Origin: Archangium violaceum
GTDB taxonomy: Bacteria; Myxococcota; Myxococcia; Myxococcales; Myxococcaceae
DNA length: 64,000 bases
Reading direction: 5' to 3'
Assembly: GCF_016887565.1 (NCBI RefSeq)
Contig: NZ_CP069396.1
Coordinates: forward strand, 9,530,001 to 9,594,000
In this document: in pieces, positions 42,859-51,711 of the stretch
Layout: the number at the start of each line of letters is the position of its first letter
How positions within the stretch are numbered: the stretch's first letter is position 1
Translations under genes and position numbers: made by a program
The notes under the pieces: generated by a model
Database searches by the model: none
Told to the model about the DNA's origin: nothing
Seen by the model: only the letters and a program-made list of their open reading frames with translations

Positions 42859-43028
42859 CATTCCGGCCCCCCGAAACCTCGAAGGATCGAGTGTACAGAC
42901 CGAAGAGTGGGGACTCCATCGTGCGCCGGAAAAACCGAGCGCCCGCGAGTACCGGCCCTCCCTGGCCGGCGCCCGCGAGCGCCTCATCGCTCAACCTCAT
43001 TGCTCAACTGGTGCTCAGCACCTCGCCA

Positions 43029-43346
43029 CTACGGATGCCGCGAGTTCCCGTCGGGAGCGTTCTCCACCAGGTCGCGGCCGATGTTGCGCCGGTCCCTGTC
43101 CACCCCGTCATCGTCCCGCAGACCCCCGCTCGCGAAACGCCGCGCCGCCTCCGCCAGGTCGCGCATCACGTCTTCCCGGGACTGGTACTCCTCCCGCGGT
43201 AACGACTTGAGGACGTTGATGATGTCCACGTACGCGCCGTTGTCCGCCGCGGCCGAGACGAGCTGCTCTCTCGTGACCGGGTAGTCCACGGAGTCCAGGT
43301 GCGGCGTGATCGAGAGCGCCGGGTTCTCCGCAAATCCGAATGCCAT
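43029..43346 (-). CDS. DUF2795 protein
   Basis: A 105-residue protein. After 20 variable residues it has the DUF2795 core: VDYPVTREQLVSAAADNGAY, IINVLKSLPREEYQSREDVM and DLAEAARRF. The core is a helical module of about 60 residues. The last 30 residues are Asp/Arg-rich and probably disordered. DUF2795 proteins are widespread in high-GC soil bacteria; no function is established. The gene is divergent from the 43544 gene across 197 bases. Confidence 0.8.
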   Translation of the reverse strand: MAFGFAENPALSITPHLDSVDYPVTREQLVSAAADNGAYVDIINVLKSLPREEYQSREDVMRDLAEAARRFASGGLRDDDGVDRDRRNIGRDLVENAPDGNSRHP

Positions 43347-43543
43347 CGTGCCATCTGCCTTTCCGCCCGGGACCGCCTCCGCTCCCGGGGCTTTGCCTCA
43401 AGCTGGGGATGGAATGTCCGGGGGGCTACTTCGACCTCGCACCGCCCGCCATGCCTCCCGGGCAACCAACCAGCCAGGGGCCAGGGTAGATTGGTGCTCC
43501 CCTGTCCCCGGGGTTACTGCACCCGGGCGAGGAGACACGTGCG

Positions 43544-43822
43544 ATGACGGAAGAGACCGGGTGGGAGATGCTGGAGATTGCCGGCAAGCTCTTCGAACGG
43601 ATGATTTCCCAGCAGCAGGCCAAGGTCCTCCGCCTGGCCCGCGAGGTCGTCCCCAACATCACCCCGGAGGAGCTCCGCAACCCCCACGATTTCCCGCAAC
43701 TCAAGCAACACCCGACTTTTGAGTTCGAGGACGGGCTCCTGTCGGGGCTCATCTCCGCCCAGGTGGCGATGAACGCCGAAATCAAGGGCCGGCTGTTGCC
43801 CCCCGAACCCCCGGGGAGCTGA
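43544..43822 (+). CDS. Small conserved-looking protein of unknown function
   Basis: A 92-residue acidic, mostly helical protein starting MTEETGWEMLEIAGKLFERM. A Pro/Asn-rich middle (PNITPEELRNPHDFPQL) is followed by another helix, DGLLSGLISAQVAMNAEI. GAGGAG lies ten bases upstream of ATG. No family recognised. The third-position GC bias and a clean ribosome site support it as a gene. It precedes the SirB1-like gene by 51 bases on the same strand. Confidence 0.7.
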   Translation: MTEETGWEMLEIAGKLFERMISQQQAKVLRLAREVVPNITPEELRNPHDFPQLKQHPTFEFEDGLLSGLISAQVAMNAEIKGRLLPPEPPGS

Positions 43823-43873
43823 CTGCCTGCCTGCCTTTGCCGTCCGCCCCCGCCTGGGTTAGTCCTTCCCGCC

Positions 43874-44731
43874 GTGAGCATCACCTCGACCTTCAGCCCG
43901 TCCGTAGCCCGCGAACGCCTCGTGTCCGCGCTCGCGGCCGACCCTCCGCGGTTGGACCTGGCGGCGCTGGCCATCGCCACCATCAACCGGCCGTCCCTGG
44001 ATGCCTCGGCCTACCTGCACACCCTGGACGCGCTGGCCGCCCGGGTGCAGCTGGAGATGGAGCGGGACGCGGGCCACGGCGAGGTGCTCGCCGGCCTCAC
44101 CGCGCTGCGTCACGTGCTGGCGGACATCGAGGGCTTCCGCGGCAACGAGGACGACTACCAGGCCCCGGAGAACAGCTTCCTGGACCAGGTGCTGGAGCGG
44201 AAGGTGGGCCTGCCCATCACCCTCTCCGTGGTGTACCTGGAGGTGGCCCGGCGCGCCGGCATCCCCCTCTATGGTGTCCCCTTCCCCGGCCACTTCCTGG
44301 TGGCCTGCGAGACGGGGGACGACCACAAGCTGGTGGTGGACCCGTTCCACTGCGGCGAAATCCTCACCGAGGAGGGCTGCCGGGAGCTGCTGCAGCGCGT
44401 GGCGCCGCAGCTCAAGTTCAACCCCTCCATGCTGGCCCCAGCGCCCGTGGAGCTCATCACCTACCGCATGCTGTCCAACCTGCGGCGGGTGTACCTGGAG
44501 CGCGACGAGGGCGAGCGCGGCCTGGCCGTGGTGGACCTGCTGCTGATGCTGGCCCCCAACCATCCGGGCGAGCTGCGGACCCGGGCGGCGCTGCTCGCCA
44601 ACCTGGGAGCCTACCGGGCGGCCCTCAAGGACGTGGAGCGCTGCCTGGAGCTGTCGCCGGACGCACCGGACAGGGATCGGCTGGAATGGACGGCTCGGGA
44701 GTTGCGCGAGCGCGCCGCGCTGTTGAACTGA
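43874..44731 (+). CDS. SirB1/transglutaminase-like protein with TPR tail
   Basis: A 285-residue protein of the SirB1 family: YLHTLDALAARVQLEM and FRGNEDDYQAPENSFLDQVL lead to the Cys/His-bearing transglutaminase-like core, RKVGLPITLSVVYLEVARR, GIPLYGVPFPGHFLVA (His) and VVDPFHCGEILTEEG. The normal catalytic Cys is not in its canonical place, as in many SirB1 proteins, so catalysis is doubtful. The C-terminal 90 residues look like TPR units (LAVVDLLLMLAPNHPGELRT, ALKDVERCLELSPDAP). Start GTG at 43874. It is followed after 4 bases by a NUDIX gene. Confidence 0.83.
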   Translation: MSITSTFSPSVARERLVSALAADPPRLDLAALAIATINRPSLDASAYLHTLDALAARVQLEMERDAGHGEVLAGLTALRHVLADIEGFRGNEDDYQAPENSFLDQVLERKVGLPITLSVVYLEVARRAGIPLYGVPFPGHFLVACETGDDHKLVVDPFHCGEILTEEGCRELLQRVAPQLKFNPSMLAPAPVELITYRMLSNLRRVYLERDEGERGLAVVDLLLMLAPNHPGELRTRAALLANLGAYRAALKDVERCLELSPDAPDRDRLEWTARELRERAALLN

Positions 44732-44735
44732 GCCG

Positions 44736-45296
44736 ATGAACCCCATCCAACCGTGGCCCCGCCTGCGCCGGGGCCTCGAGCACGACTACCGCGTCATCAA
44801 GGTCCGCCAGGACGTGGTGGCCGACCCCCGCACCGGCCACGAGCACCCCCGGGTCGTCATCGACAGCCCGGACTGGGTGAACATCATCGCGGTGACGAAG
44901 GACGAGCAGCTGGTGCTCATCCGCCAGTACCGCTTCGGCATCACCGAGACGACGCTGGAGATTCCGGGCGGCATGGTGGAGCCCGGAGAGGACCCCGCGG
45001 AGGCCGCCGCGCGCGAGCTGGAGGAGGAGACGGGGTACGTGCCGGGCCGCGTGGTGAGGCTCGGGCAGGTGCACCCCAACCCCGCCATCCAGAGCAACCG
45101 GTGCCACAGCTATCTGGCGCTCGACTGCGTGAAGGCGCACGAGGGCAGGCAGGACGCGGGCGAGGACATCGCAGTGGAGCTGCATCCCCGCTCGGCGGTG
45201 CCCCAGCTCATCCTCGGCGGCGCCATCAGCCACTCGCTGGTGGTGGTGGCCTTCTTCCTGGAGCACCTGAACGCCGGGGCCACGAGCACCCGCTGA
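44736..45296 (+). CDS. NUDIX hydrolase, ADP-ribose pyrophosphatase-like
   Basis: A 186-residue protein with a complete NUDIX box, GGMVEPGEDPAEAAARELEEETGY (residues about 76-99, G-x5-E-x7-R-E-U-x-E-E-x-G-U). Preceding VLIRQYRFGITETTLEIPGG resembles ADP-ribose pyrophosphatases, which have R-Q-Y-R in that position. It would cleave nucleoside diphosphate-linked substrates to monophosphates, for example ADP-ribose to AMP and ribose-5-phosphate. It lies four bases after the SirB1-like stop, so is co-transcribed with it. Confidence 0.9.
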   Translation: MNPIQPWPRLRRGLEHDYRVIKVRQDVVADPRTGHEHPRVVIDSPDWVNIIAVTKDEQLVLIRQYRFGITETTLEIPGGMVEPGEDPAEAAARELEEETGYVPGRVVRLGQVHPNPAIQSNRCHSYLALDCVKAHEGRQDAGEDIAVELHPRSAVPQLILGGAISHSLVVVAFFLEHLNAGATSTR

Positions 45297-45385
45297 AATT
45301 GTCGGCTGGTCAGCCGCGTTCGACCCGGACTCCCGTGACACGCATTCGGGGTGGGATTAGCCTCCTACCCCGAGGAGAGCACGCC

Positions 45386-47707
45386 ATGGCCGAAAGCCTG
45401 ACGCACCCACTCGAGGAGCCCTCGCCGCGGCTTCCCGTGGCTCCAACCCCCGACGCCGGCCCCGCGGCCGCGCACTCCCCCGAGAGCGCCCCCGGCCTCG
45501 TCTCGCTCCACGACATCCTCCCCGAGGAGGACGTGTTCGCCTACGTGACACGCCTGCGCGGCGCCTTCGAGCACCGGCTCTACCAGCAGGTCGTTGGTGC
45601 CGCAAATGAGTTCAAGGAGGGGGATGCCTCCATCGGGGTCGCCGCGGCCGACGAGGTGTCGCGCCGCAACGCCCGGGCCCTGCTCGCGCGCACGCGCATC
45701 GGGGATCTGGACGCGCACCCGCTGGTGGAGGAGCGGCTCTACTCCTACATGCAGGGCGCGCTCGACACCGAGGCCCAGGCGCGCACCGCGAGCTGGACGC
45801 TGGGCGAGCTCAAGTCCTTCCTGCTCTCCGCGAGCGAGGAGGACATCCACGAGCTCAAGGACGGGCTGAGCAGCGACACCATCGGCTGCGTGGTGAAGCT
45901 CCTGTCCAACGAGGAGCTGGCCGCCGTGGGGCGCAAGGTCTTCAACCCGCTCCCCGGCAGCAAGGTGGGCGCCAGGGGTTACCTGGGCGCGCGCATCCAG
46001 CCCAACTCGCCCACGGACCACCCGGACGACATCCGCTGGCAGGTGTTCAACGGCTGGGCCTTCGCCGTGGGGGACGTGGTGCTCGGCACCAACCCGGTGT
46101 CCTCGGCGCCCGAGTCCGTGGCCGCCGTGGAGTCCGCCCTGCACGAGATTCTGGTGACGTTCAAGCTCCAGGACGTCATGCCCCACTGCGTGCTGTCCCA
46201 CGTGGACGTGCAGGCGGTGGTGGAGGCCATGCAGCCGGGCACCACCGGCATCTGGTTCCAGAGCCTGGGCAGCACCGAGGCCGCCAACCGCACCTTCGAC
46301 GTCACCCTGGAGAAGATGGAGGCCCACACCGCCTCGCGCACCGGGCGCTGGGGCATGTACTTCGAGACGGGCCAGGGCGCCGACGCCACCAACGGCCATG
46401 CCGCCGGCGCGGACATGGTGGTGCACGAGTCGCGCAAGTACGGCTTCTCCCGCGCCCTCACCCAACGCGTCGCCGCCGCGCAGGCCCGCGCCGGACTCGA
46501 GCCCGCCCCCTGGGTGCACGTCAACGACGTGGCCGGCTTCATCGGCCCCGAGGTGTTCCGCACCCGCGAGCAGCTGGTGCGCTGCTGCCTCGAGGACATC
46601 GTCATGGGCAAGCTGCACGGCCTGACGATCGGCCTGGACGTCTGCTCCACCCTGCACATGGACGTGTCGCTGGACGACCTGGAGTGGTGCCAGGAGCAGC
46701 TCATGCCGGCCAACCCCGGCTACCTCATGGCCCTGCCCACCCGGAACGATCCGATGCTCAGCTACCTGACCACGGCGTTCCAGGACCACGTCCGCCTGCG
46801 CGAGAAGCACGGCTACAAGGTGGATGACCGGATGTGGGCCTTCTTCCAGCGGCTCGGCGTCATCGACGCACAGGGCCGGCCCACCGAGCACTTCGGAGAC
46901 CCCGCCTGGGTGTACCTGCAGTACCGCCGCCACCAGGGCGACACACGCCCGGACGCCGACGTGCTCGCCGAGGCCTCGCGGCAGATGGCCGACGTGCGCG
47001 CCCGGGGCGTCCCCCTCGCCGTGGGCCATGGCGAGCACCCGTGGGCGCTGGAGCCCACGCTCGACCGGGAGCTGCGCCAGCTCTACGACGACGCCAAGAC
47101 CGGCCTGTGGACCGACTTCTCCGCGGACTTCGTCGCGACGATTCCCGACGCCGTGCGCCTGCGCACCCGCGCCGCGGACCGCCGCGACTACATCCTCCAC
47201 CCGCCCTCGGGCGAGCAGCTGGAGCCCTCCTCCGAGCGCGTGCTGGAGGCGCTGCGCGCGCGCCACGCGGGCCGCTTCAACGTGCAGCTGGCCATCTCGG
47301 ACGGGCTGGACGCGCGCTCGCTCATGGACGAGGGCCACCTGCGCCCCTTCCTCACCGCGCTGCGCACCCGGCTGGAGACCGCTGGCTACCGCGTGGCCCC
47401 CGAGCACCTCGTGCTGAGCCTGGGGCGCGTGCGGGCCGGCTACCGCGCGGCGGAGCTGCTCTTCGGGGACGCGGCCCTGGAAGCCCCCCGGGCCCTCATC
47501 CACGTCGTCGGCGAGCGCCCGGGCTCCGGGCACCACAGCTTCTCCGCCTACGTCACCGCGCCCCCGGCCCGCCTCTGGGCCCGGCCGGGAGCGGTGGACC
47601 ACAACATCACCCGCGTGGTGGCCGGCATCTCCGACACCAGCCTGCGGCCCGAGGCCGCGGCGGTGGAGGTGGTGCGCTTCCTCGGCGAGCTCACCTCCGC
47701 TTCCTGA
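45386..47707 (+). CDS. Single-chain EutB-EutC ethanolamine ammonia-lyase
   Basis: A 773-residue protein that joins both lyase subunits. Residues about 40-480 match EutB: YQQVVGAANEFKEGDASIGV, R203 and Q205 in GARIQPN, N236 in GTNPVSS, E327 in MYFETGQG, D418 in GLDVCSTLHMD; these align with Salmonella R160, Q162, N193, E287 and D362. Residues about 590-773 match EutC: LAISDGLDARSL, LGRVRAGY and VVGERPGSGHHSFSAYVT. EAL needs adenosylcobalamin and turns ethanolamine into acetaldehyde and ammonia. In enterobacteria these are two proteins in a microcompartment; no eut shell genes are here. ATG follows GAGGAGAGCACGCC. Confidence 0.92.
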   Translation: MAESLTHPLEEPSPRLPVAPTPDAGPAAAHSPESAPGLVSLHDILPEEDVFAYVTRLRGAFEHRLYQQVVGAANEFKEGDASIGVAAADEVSRRNARALLARTRIGDLDAHPLVEERLYSYMQGALDTEAQARTASWTLGELKSFLLSASEEDIHELKDGLSSDTIGCVVKLLSNEELAAVGRKVFNPLPGSKVGARGYLGARIQPNSPTDHPDDIRWQVFNGWAFAVGDVVLGTNPVSSAPESVAAVESALHEILVTFKLQDVMPHCVLSHVDVQAVVEAMQPGTTGIWFQSLGSTEAANRTFDVTLEKMEAHTASRTGRWGMYFETGQGADATNGHAAGADMVVHESRKYGFSRALTQRVAAAQARAGLEPAPWVHVNDVAGFIGPEVFRTREQLVRCCLEDIVMGKLHGLTIGLDVCSTLHMDVSLDDLEWCQEQLMPANPGYLMALPTRNDPMLSYLTTAFQDHVRLREKHGYKVDDRMWAFFQRLGVIDAQGRPTEHFGDPAWVYLQYRRHQGDTRPDADVLAEASRQMADVRARGVPLAVGHGEHPWALEPTLDRELRQLYDDAKTGLWTDFSADFVATIPDAVRLRTRAADRRDYILHPPSGEQLEPSSERVLEALRARHAGRFNVQLAISDGLDARSLMDEGHLRPFLTALRTRLETAGYRVAPEHLVLSLGRVRAGYRAAELLFGDAALEAPRALIHVVGERPGSGHHSFSAYVTAPPARLWARPGAVDHNITRVVAGISDTSLRPEAAAVEVVRFLGELTSAS

Positions 47708-47710
47708 GCC

Positions 47711-48700
47711 TCACCGCGTCACGAGGCGCAGCCACGCGTCGATCCCCGCCCAGCTCCGCTCCCGGGTGGAGTGGCCGTTGACGGCGTGCCCGGTGTCCGG
47801 GAGCGTCCGCACCACCACCCAGGGGGAGTTGGGGTAGGCCTTCGCCTCCTGGTGGGCATAGGCCGCCGACGCCAGCAGGTCCTTCTCCCCGAGCTGCACC
47901 AGCAGCGGCACGGTGATGCCCTGCACGGGGATGGACTCCGGCGAGCCCAGGACGGTCAGCAGGTCCAGGAACTGGCCGCGCGGCACGGTGTCCGCCACCT
48001 GGTTGTCGTAGGCGACGACCGACGGGTCCGTGTGCTGCGCGTCATAGAAGAGGCCTCCGCGCAGCTCGCCGGGGATGGTGATGTAGGGGCCCTGCTCCGC
48101 GAGCGCGATGAGGAGCGCGGGATCCACCGGCACCTCGTGGAGGGTGTTCAGCCAGCCCGTCATCACCACCGCCTGCGCGTCGTGGTACTGCGCCTGCGCG
48201 ACGGTGGAGATGAGCGCCCCGTTGGAGTGCCCCACGTAGATGAGCGTCTCGAAGGTGTTCTTCTCCGCCGTGGCCCGCAGCCGCTGGGCCACCTGGTGCA
48301 GGGCGCTCGCCGACTGCTCCAGGTCGATGAAGTCCCCCTGCGGCCTGTCACTCTCCCCCACCCCCGGCAGGTCCAACGCGAGCACCGCGTAGTGCTGGCG
48401 GGCCATGTACCGCGCGTACGAGTAGTCCTCGCCGTTGATCTCCGGCAGGTCCCAGTACTCGTGGTTGTAGGTGATGCCGTGGGTGAGGATCTGCACCGGG
48501 CGGTTCTTCAGACTGCCCTGGTAGTAGAGGTAGCCCACCACCGTGTACGTGTGCCCGTCGGACAGCCGCACCGGGAACTCCCGCCGCTCCACCTTCACGC
48601 CCTGGGACGGCTTCGCCTCCGCCGTGCCCGGAAGCGCCAGTGCCGCCCACACTCCCAACAGCAGGGCTCCCCAGACCGCGGTGAAACGATTCGTCCTCAT
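47711..48700 (-). CDS. Exported alpha/beta hydrolase
   Basis: A 329-residue protein with a cleavable signal peptide (MRTNRFTAVWGALLLGVWAA, AEA near residue 28). The core has LTHGITYNHEYWD (oxyanion), YVGHSNGALIS (Ser nucleophile, G-x-S-x-G), an acid in VQLGEKDLLA and a His in LPDTGHAVNGH. Exported lipases and esterases share this plan. Start ATG at 48700 has GGGAGGTCGGAC upstream. It converges with the EAL gene (3-base gap) and is divergent from the acyltransferase gene. Confidence 0.85.
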   Translation of the reverse strand: MRTNRFTAVWGALLLGVWAALALPGTAEAKPSQGVKVERREFPVRLSDGHTYTVVGYLYYQGSLKNRPVQILTHGITYNHEYWDLPEINGEDYSYARYMARQHYAVLALDLPGVGESDRPQGDFIDLEQSASALHQVAQRLRATAEKNTFETLIYVGHSNGALISTVAQAQYHDAQAVVMTGWLNTLHEVPVDPALLIALAEQGPYITIPGELRGGLFYDAQHTDPSVVAYDNQVADTVPRGQFLDLLTVLGSPESIPVQGITVPLLVQLGEKDLLASAAYAHQEAKAYPNSPWVVVRTLPDTGHAVNGHSTRERSWAGIDAWLRLVTR

Positions 48701-48902
48701 GTCCGACCTCCCAGTACTTCCTCGCTGCAAAGCTTGACTCCCGTGGAATTCTTGGAATCTCCAGATATTCGCGGCTGTCCGAGATATCCAATGAAAATAA
48801 CTTTTCTAAGAAAACACAATGTGCGGGGAAGTATCAGGCCACATGGACGCCCATGGGGGCGGGATATCTGACACGATGGCGCGCCTCGAACCCGGAGGGG
48901 GC

Positions 48903-49703
48903 GTGAAGCAAGAGGACTCGGTGCAGGCCCGGTTGGATCGGATGGAGCTGCCGTTCAACGCGTACGGGGTGGACCCCTACGGCGTGTCCAAGTGGCACCT
49001 GCGCATCGTCTTCGAGGCGATGAGCTTCTTCTACCGGCAGTACTTCCGGGTGCGCTGTCACGGAATCGAAAACGTGCCGGCGCGCGGGCGGGCCATGCTG
49101 GTGGGCAACCACTCGGGCGGGGTGGCGGTGGACGGGGCGATGATCGTCACCTCGTGCTTCCTGGAGATGGAGCCGCCGAGGCTGGCGCAGGGCATGGCGG
49201 AGAAGTTCATCAACGCCATGCCGGTGGCCTCGACGTGGACGAGCCGCTGCGGCCAGTTCCCCGGCCTGCCAGAGCACGCGGTGCGGCTGCTGGAGGAGGA
49301 CCGGCTGCTGATGGTCTTCCCGGAAGGCGCGCGCGGCACCGCGAAGCTCTACCCGCACCGCTACGACCTGGTGGATTTCGGCACGGGCTTCATGCGCCTG
49401 GCGCTCAAGACGCGCTCGCCCATCGTCCCGTTCGGCTTCCTGGGGGGCGGGGCCGCCATCCCCACGGTGGCCAACCTCTACGGGCTGGGACGGCTCCTCG
49501 GGGTGCCCTACGTCCCCGTGACGCCCTACCTGCTGCCACTTCCCCTCCCCGTGCCCCTGGAGATCCACTATGGCGAGCCCATGGTCTTCGAGGGCACGGG
49601 CAACGAGGATGACGTGGTCATCCAGGGCTACGTGGAGCAGGTGAAGAGCCGCATCGCGGGCATCATCGAGCAGCGCCGTCACGAGCGCTGGGAGGGGCGT
49701 TGA
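48903..49703 (+). CDS. Lysophospholipid acyltransferase-like protein
   Basis: A PlsC-like protein (266 residues from this start). The acceptor motif is VGNHSGGVAVDGAMI, the N-H-x-G-G-x-x-x-D variant found in the MGAT/DGAT-like LPLAT branch, not the classical N-H-x4-D. LMVFPEGARGTAK is the E-G motif II, and PFGFLGGGAAIP and PVTPYLLPLPLP follow as later motifs. GTG at 48903 has GGAGGGGG directly upstream; ATG at 48876 (in frame, nine codons longer) is the alternative. A Rossmann-type SDR gene starts 3 bases after its stop, so both may act on a lipid path. Confidence 0.85.
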   Translation: MKQEDSVQARLDRMELPFNAYGVDPYGVSKWHLRIVFEAMSFFYRQYFRVRCHGIENVPARGRAMLVGNHSGGVAVDGAMIVTSCFLEMEPPRLAQGMAEKFINAMPVASTWTSRCGQFPGLPEHAVRLLEEDRLLMVFPEGARGTAKLYPHRYDLVDFGTGFMRLALKTRSPIVPFGFLGGGAAIPTVANLYGLGRLLGVPYVPVTPYLLPLPLPVPLEIHYGEPMVFEGTGNEDDVVIQGYVEQVKSRIAGIIEQRRHERWEGR

Positions 49704-49706
49704 GCC

Positions 49707-50684
49707 ATGAGGGTCCTCATCCTCGGCATTGGTGGAGCGGTGGCACAGCGGGTGGCGCTGGCGCTGCGGGACAAGGGGCACACGGTGCTCGGCATCGACA
49801 CGCGACCGTGGGAGGACGCGCCGTCGGACATCGAGCTGCACGCGGTGGATCTGCGCAAGCGGGCGGCGGAGGACGTCTTCCGCACGCGGCGGCCCGAGGC
49901 GGTGGTGCACATGGCCACGGTGACGTCGCTGCGCGTGCAGGGCGAGGAGCGCCACCGCATCAACCTGGGCGGCACGCGCGTGGTGTTCGAGCACTGCCGG
50001 GCCTACGGGGTGAAGCACGCCGTCTTCGTGGGCCGGCACACCTTCTACGGGGCGGCGCCGGACTCGGCGCTGTACCACACGGAGGACGAGCCGCCGAAGG
50101 AGCTGGCCTCCTTCCCGGAGCTGGCGGACCTGGTGGCCGCGGACCTGTATGCGTCCACGGCGCTGTGGCGCTACCCGGAGCTGACCACGTCGGTGCTGCG
50201 CGTGTGCTACACGCTGGGGCCCTCGGCGCAGGGCACGCTGGCCACCTTCCTCCGAGGCCGGCGCGTGCCCATGGTGGCGGGGTATGATCCGCTCTTCCAG
50301 TTCATGCACGAGGACGACGTGGCGGCGGCCATCGCGCTCACGGTGGAGAAGCGCGTGCGCGGCGTCTTCAACATCGCGGGTCCGCAACCGCTGCCGCTGT
50401 CCGTCATCATCCGCCAGGCCCAGCGCCAGCCGGTGCCGCTGCCCATGATGGTGCTGCGCCAGCTCCTCGGCCGCTTCGGGCTGCCGAGGCTGCCCCCCGG
50501 AGCGCTCTACCACCTGCAATACCCCATCGTGGTGGACGCTCGCGCCTTCAAGGAGGCCACGGGCTTCGCCTACCGCTCCGACGAGGTGCAGACCATCCAG
50601 TCCTTCCTGGAGGCGCATCCCCCCCCGCGTCCACGACGGGAGGAACTCTTCGACCGGCTCGAAGCCCTGGGGGTGCTGCGATAG
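49707..50684 (+). CDS. NAD-dependent epimerase/dehydratase-like SDR
   Basis: A 325-residue extended SDR. Cofactor loop [20 protein letters not shown] (G-x-x-G-x-x-x like), Asp31 in LGIDTRPW for NAD binding, and [11 protein letters not shown] for the next loop. The usual catalytic Y-x3-K is absent; [13 protein letters not shown] stands at that position, so it may be an atypical or non-catalytic member. [13 protein letters not shown] and [13 protein letters not shown] are conserved late motifs of this SDR class. It lies three bases after the acyltransferase gene and runs to 50684, convergent with the DUF4265 gene. Confidence 0.82.
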   Translation: MRVLILGIGGAVAQRVALALRDKGHTVLGIDTRPWEDAPSDIELHAVDLRKRAAEDVFRTRRPEAVVHMATVTSLRVQGEERHRINLGGTRVVFEHCRAYGVKHAVFVGRHTFYGAAPDSALYHTEDEPPKELASFPELADLVAADLYASTALWRYPELTTSVLRVCYTLGPSAQGTLATFLRGRRVPMVAGYDPLFQFMHEDDVAAAIALTVEKRVRGVFNIAGPQPLPLSVIIRQAQRQPVPLPMMVLRQLLGRFGLPRLPPGALYHLQYPIVVDARAFKEATGFAYRSDEVQTIQSFLEAHPPPRPRREELFDRLEALGVLR

Positions 50685-50687
50685 TCG

Positions 50688-51146
50688 TCAGGAGTGCTCC
50701 AGACACGCCTCCTCGTACTCCCAGTGCTCGGAGGCATCCCCCGCTTCGAGCAGGTGCCTCACCGCATCCAGGGAGACGGATGGGGGGACATCGACAGCGA
50801 ACAGGTTCGGAATGTGGCTCTGCTCGGTGTCGCACCCGAGCGCCTCCAGCTGGCGCCGCAGCTCAGGGGCCTTGGAATCCTCATAGGCGATGACCCGCAG
50901 CGTGCTGTGCCCGGAGGGGCGCACGACCTCGACGAAGCCGAGCGTGCCATCGTCACGAGGCACCGCCGAGACGACGTCCTCGTAGGCGACTCCACGAGCG
51001 AAGAAGGGGATGTTGCCGAGCCGGTAGAGCCCATCGCCCAGGGGCGTGGCCCACATGCTCTCGCACGTCACGGGCGGATAACCATCCTCATCCTGCTGTA
51101 GTTCGAAGAAGACCTTGACCGAGTGCTCGGAAGCATCACCAGCCAT
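50688..51146 (-). CDS. DUF4265 protein, probable immunity protein of the adjacent HNH nuclease
   Basis: A 152-residue protein: KVFFELQQDEDGYPPVTCES, MWATPLGDGLYRLGNIPFFA, GVAYEDVVSAVPRDDGTLGF and GHSTLRVIAYEDS are the landmarks of DUF4265 (W-A-T/x, N-I-P-F-F, G-x-x-x-x-D-V). The second part (PELRRQLEALGCDTEQSHIP) is the wing of the same fold. It starts nine bases after the nuclease stop on the same strand. In polymorphic toxin systems immunity genes follow their toxins directly, and DUF4265-type proteins are repeatedly found next to nucleases. The role is inferred from this context. Confidence 0.75.
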   Translation of the reverse strand: MAGDASEHSVKVFFELQQDEDGYPPVTCESMWATPLGDGLYRLGNIPFFARGVAYEDVVSAVPRDDGTLGFVEVVRPSGHSTLRVIAYEDSKAPELRRQLEALGCDTEQSHIPNLFAVDVPPSVSLDAVRHLLEAGDASEHWEYEEACLEHS

Positions 51147-51155
51147 TTCGCACCC

Positions 51156-51611
51156 TCATTCCTGCTTGTCGCCTTTCTTGATGTTGCAGTCACGGCATAG
51201 AACCTGGCCGTTCTCGGGGTCACCCTTACCGCCCTTGGCTTTTGGGATGACGTGGTCGACCTGTGCCTCGTTGGGCGGAGGAGTGGTGTCCTTGGTGTGC
51301 TTCTGACCTGGAACTGTCTCCACCTTGCAGTTCTCGCAGATGATCTTTCCGTCGTTCTGCGTGGCGTTCTTCTCCTTGACGAGCGACTTCCCCTTCTTCG
51401 TGAACGGAAGGCGGCTTCGATCCTTGCCGGCAATTGCTTCGACCGTGGGGTGCTGCTCCAGGCCGTCCGTCCCCGTCTCTGGCAACGATGGCCAGGAGCA
51501 AACCAGAGCACACGAAGGAATCGTATGGGTCTGGTCGGGAGCGGGGGCGAGCACCCGCACCTCGATTGAGCCCAACAGGGTGAGCAGGGCGAGCAGAAGA
51601 GACTGAATCAT
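51156..51611 (-). CDS. Exported HNH nuclease, probable toxin
   Basis: A 151-residue protein. The N-terminus MIQSLLLALLTLLGSIEVRV is a signal peptide. The C-terminal 70 residues form an HNH domain: C92 and C95 (CENC), D119-H120 (QVDHVIPKAKGG), N134 in GDPENGQVLC, and C139, C142 (CRDC) for structural zinc. Between them lies a Lys-rich linker (LPFTKKGKSLVKEKN). It is directly followed by a DUF4265 gene on the same strand. This layout suggests a secreted DNase with its immunity protein. The ATG at 51611 has no clear ribosome-binding site; a GTG at 51629 would add six residues. Confidence 0.8.
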   Translation of the reverse strand: MIQSLLLALLTLLGSIEVRVLAPAPDQTHTIPSCALVCSWPSLPETGTDGLEQHPTVEAIAGKDRSRLPFTKKGKSLVKEKNATQNDGKIICENCKVETVPGQKHTKDTTPPPNEAQVDHVIPKAKGGKGDPENGQVLCRDCNIKKGDKQE

Positions 51612-51711
51612 GGGTGGACCATAACGCACCGCATTCCGCTGTCCTGGGGGCTCGCGGTCAGGCCCCCATCCCGGCTAGCCTCCCGGTCCAGTCTCGACCG
51701 AGGGGGATTCG

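Larger units (their letters stand above)
40350..42918. repeat. Tandem duplication of about 1.28 kb (two units)
   Basis: Unit 1 is 40350-41642 and unit 2 is 41648-42918. Each unit contains, in order on the plus strand: the last codons of the kinase gene, a hairpin, the antisense Cys-rich gene and the antisense small lipoprotein gene, ending in GTGGGGACTCCA. Proteins differ at roughly a quarter to a third of positions, so the event is not recent. Unit 2's kinase end is a 43-base fossil. Confidence 0.85.

Noticed and set aside
45365-47602. 745-codon minus-strand open frame opposite the EutBC fusion
   Set aside because: Antisense shadow; the plus strand has conserved active-site residues with exact family spacing.
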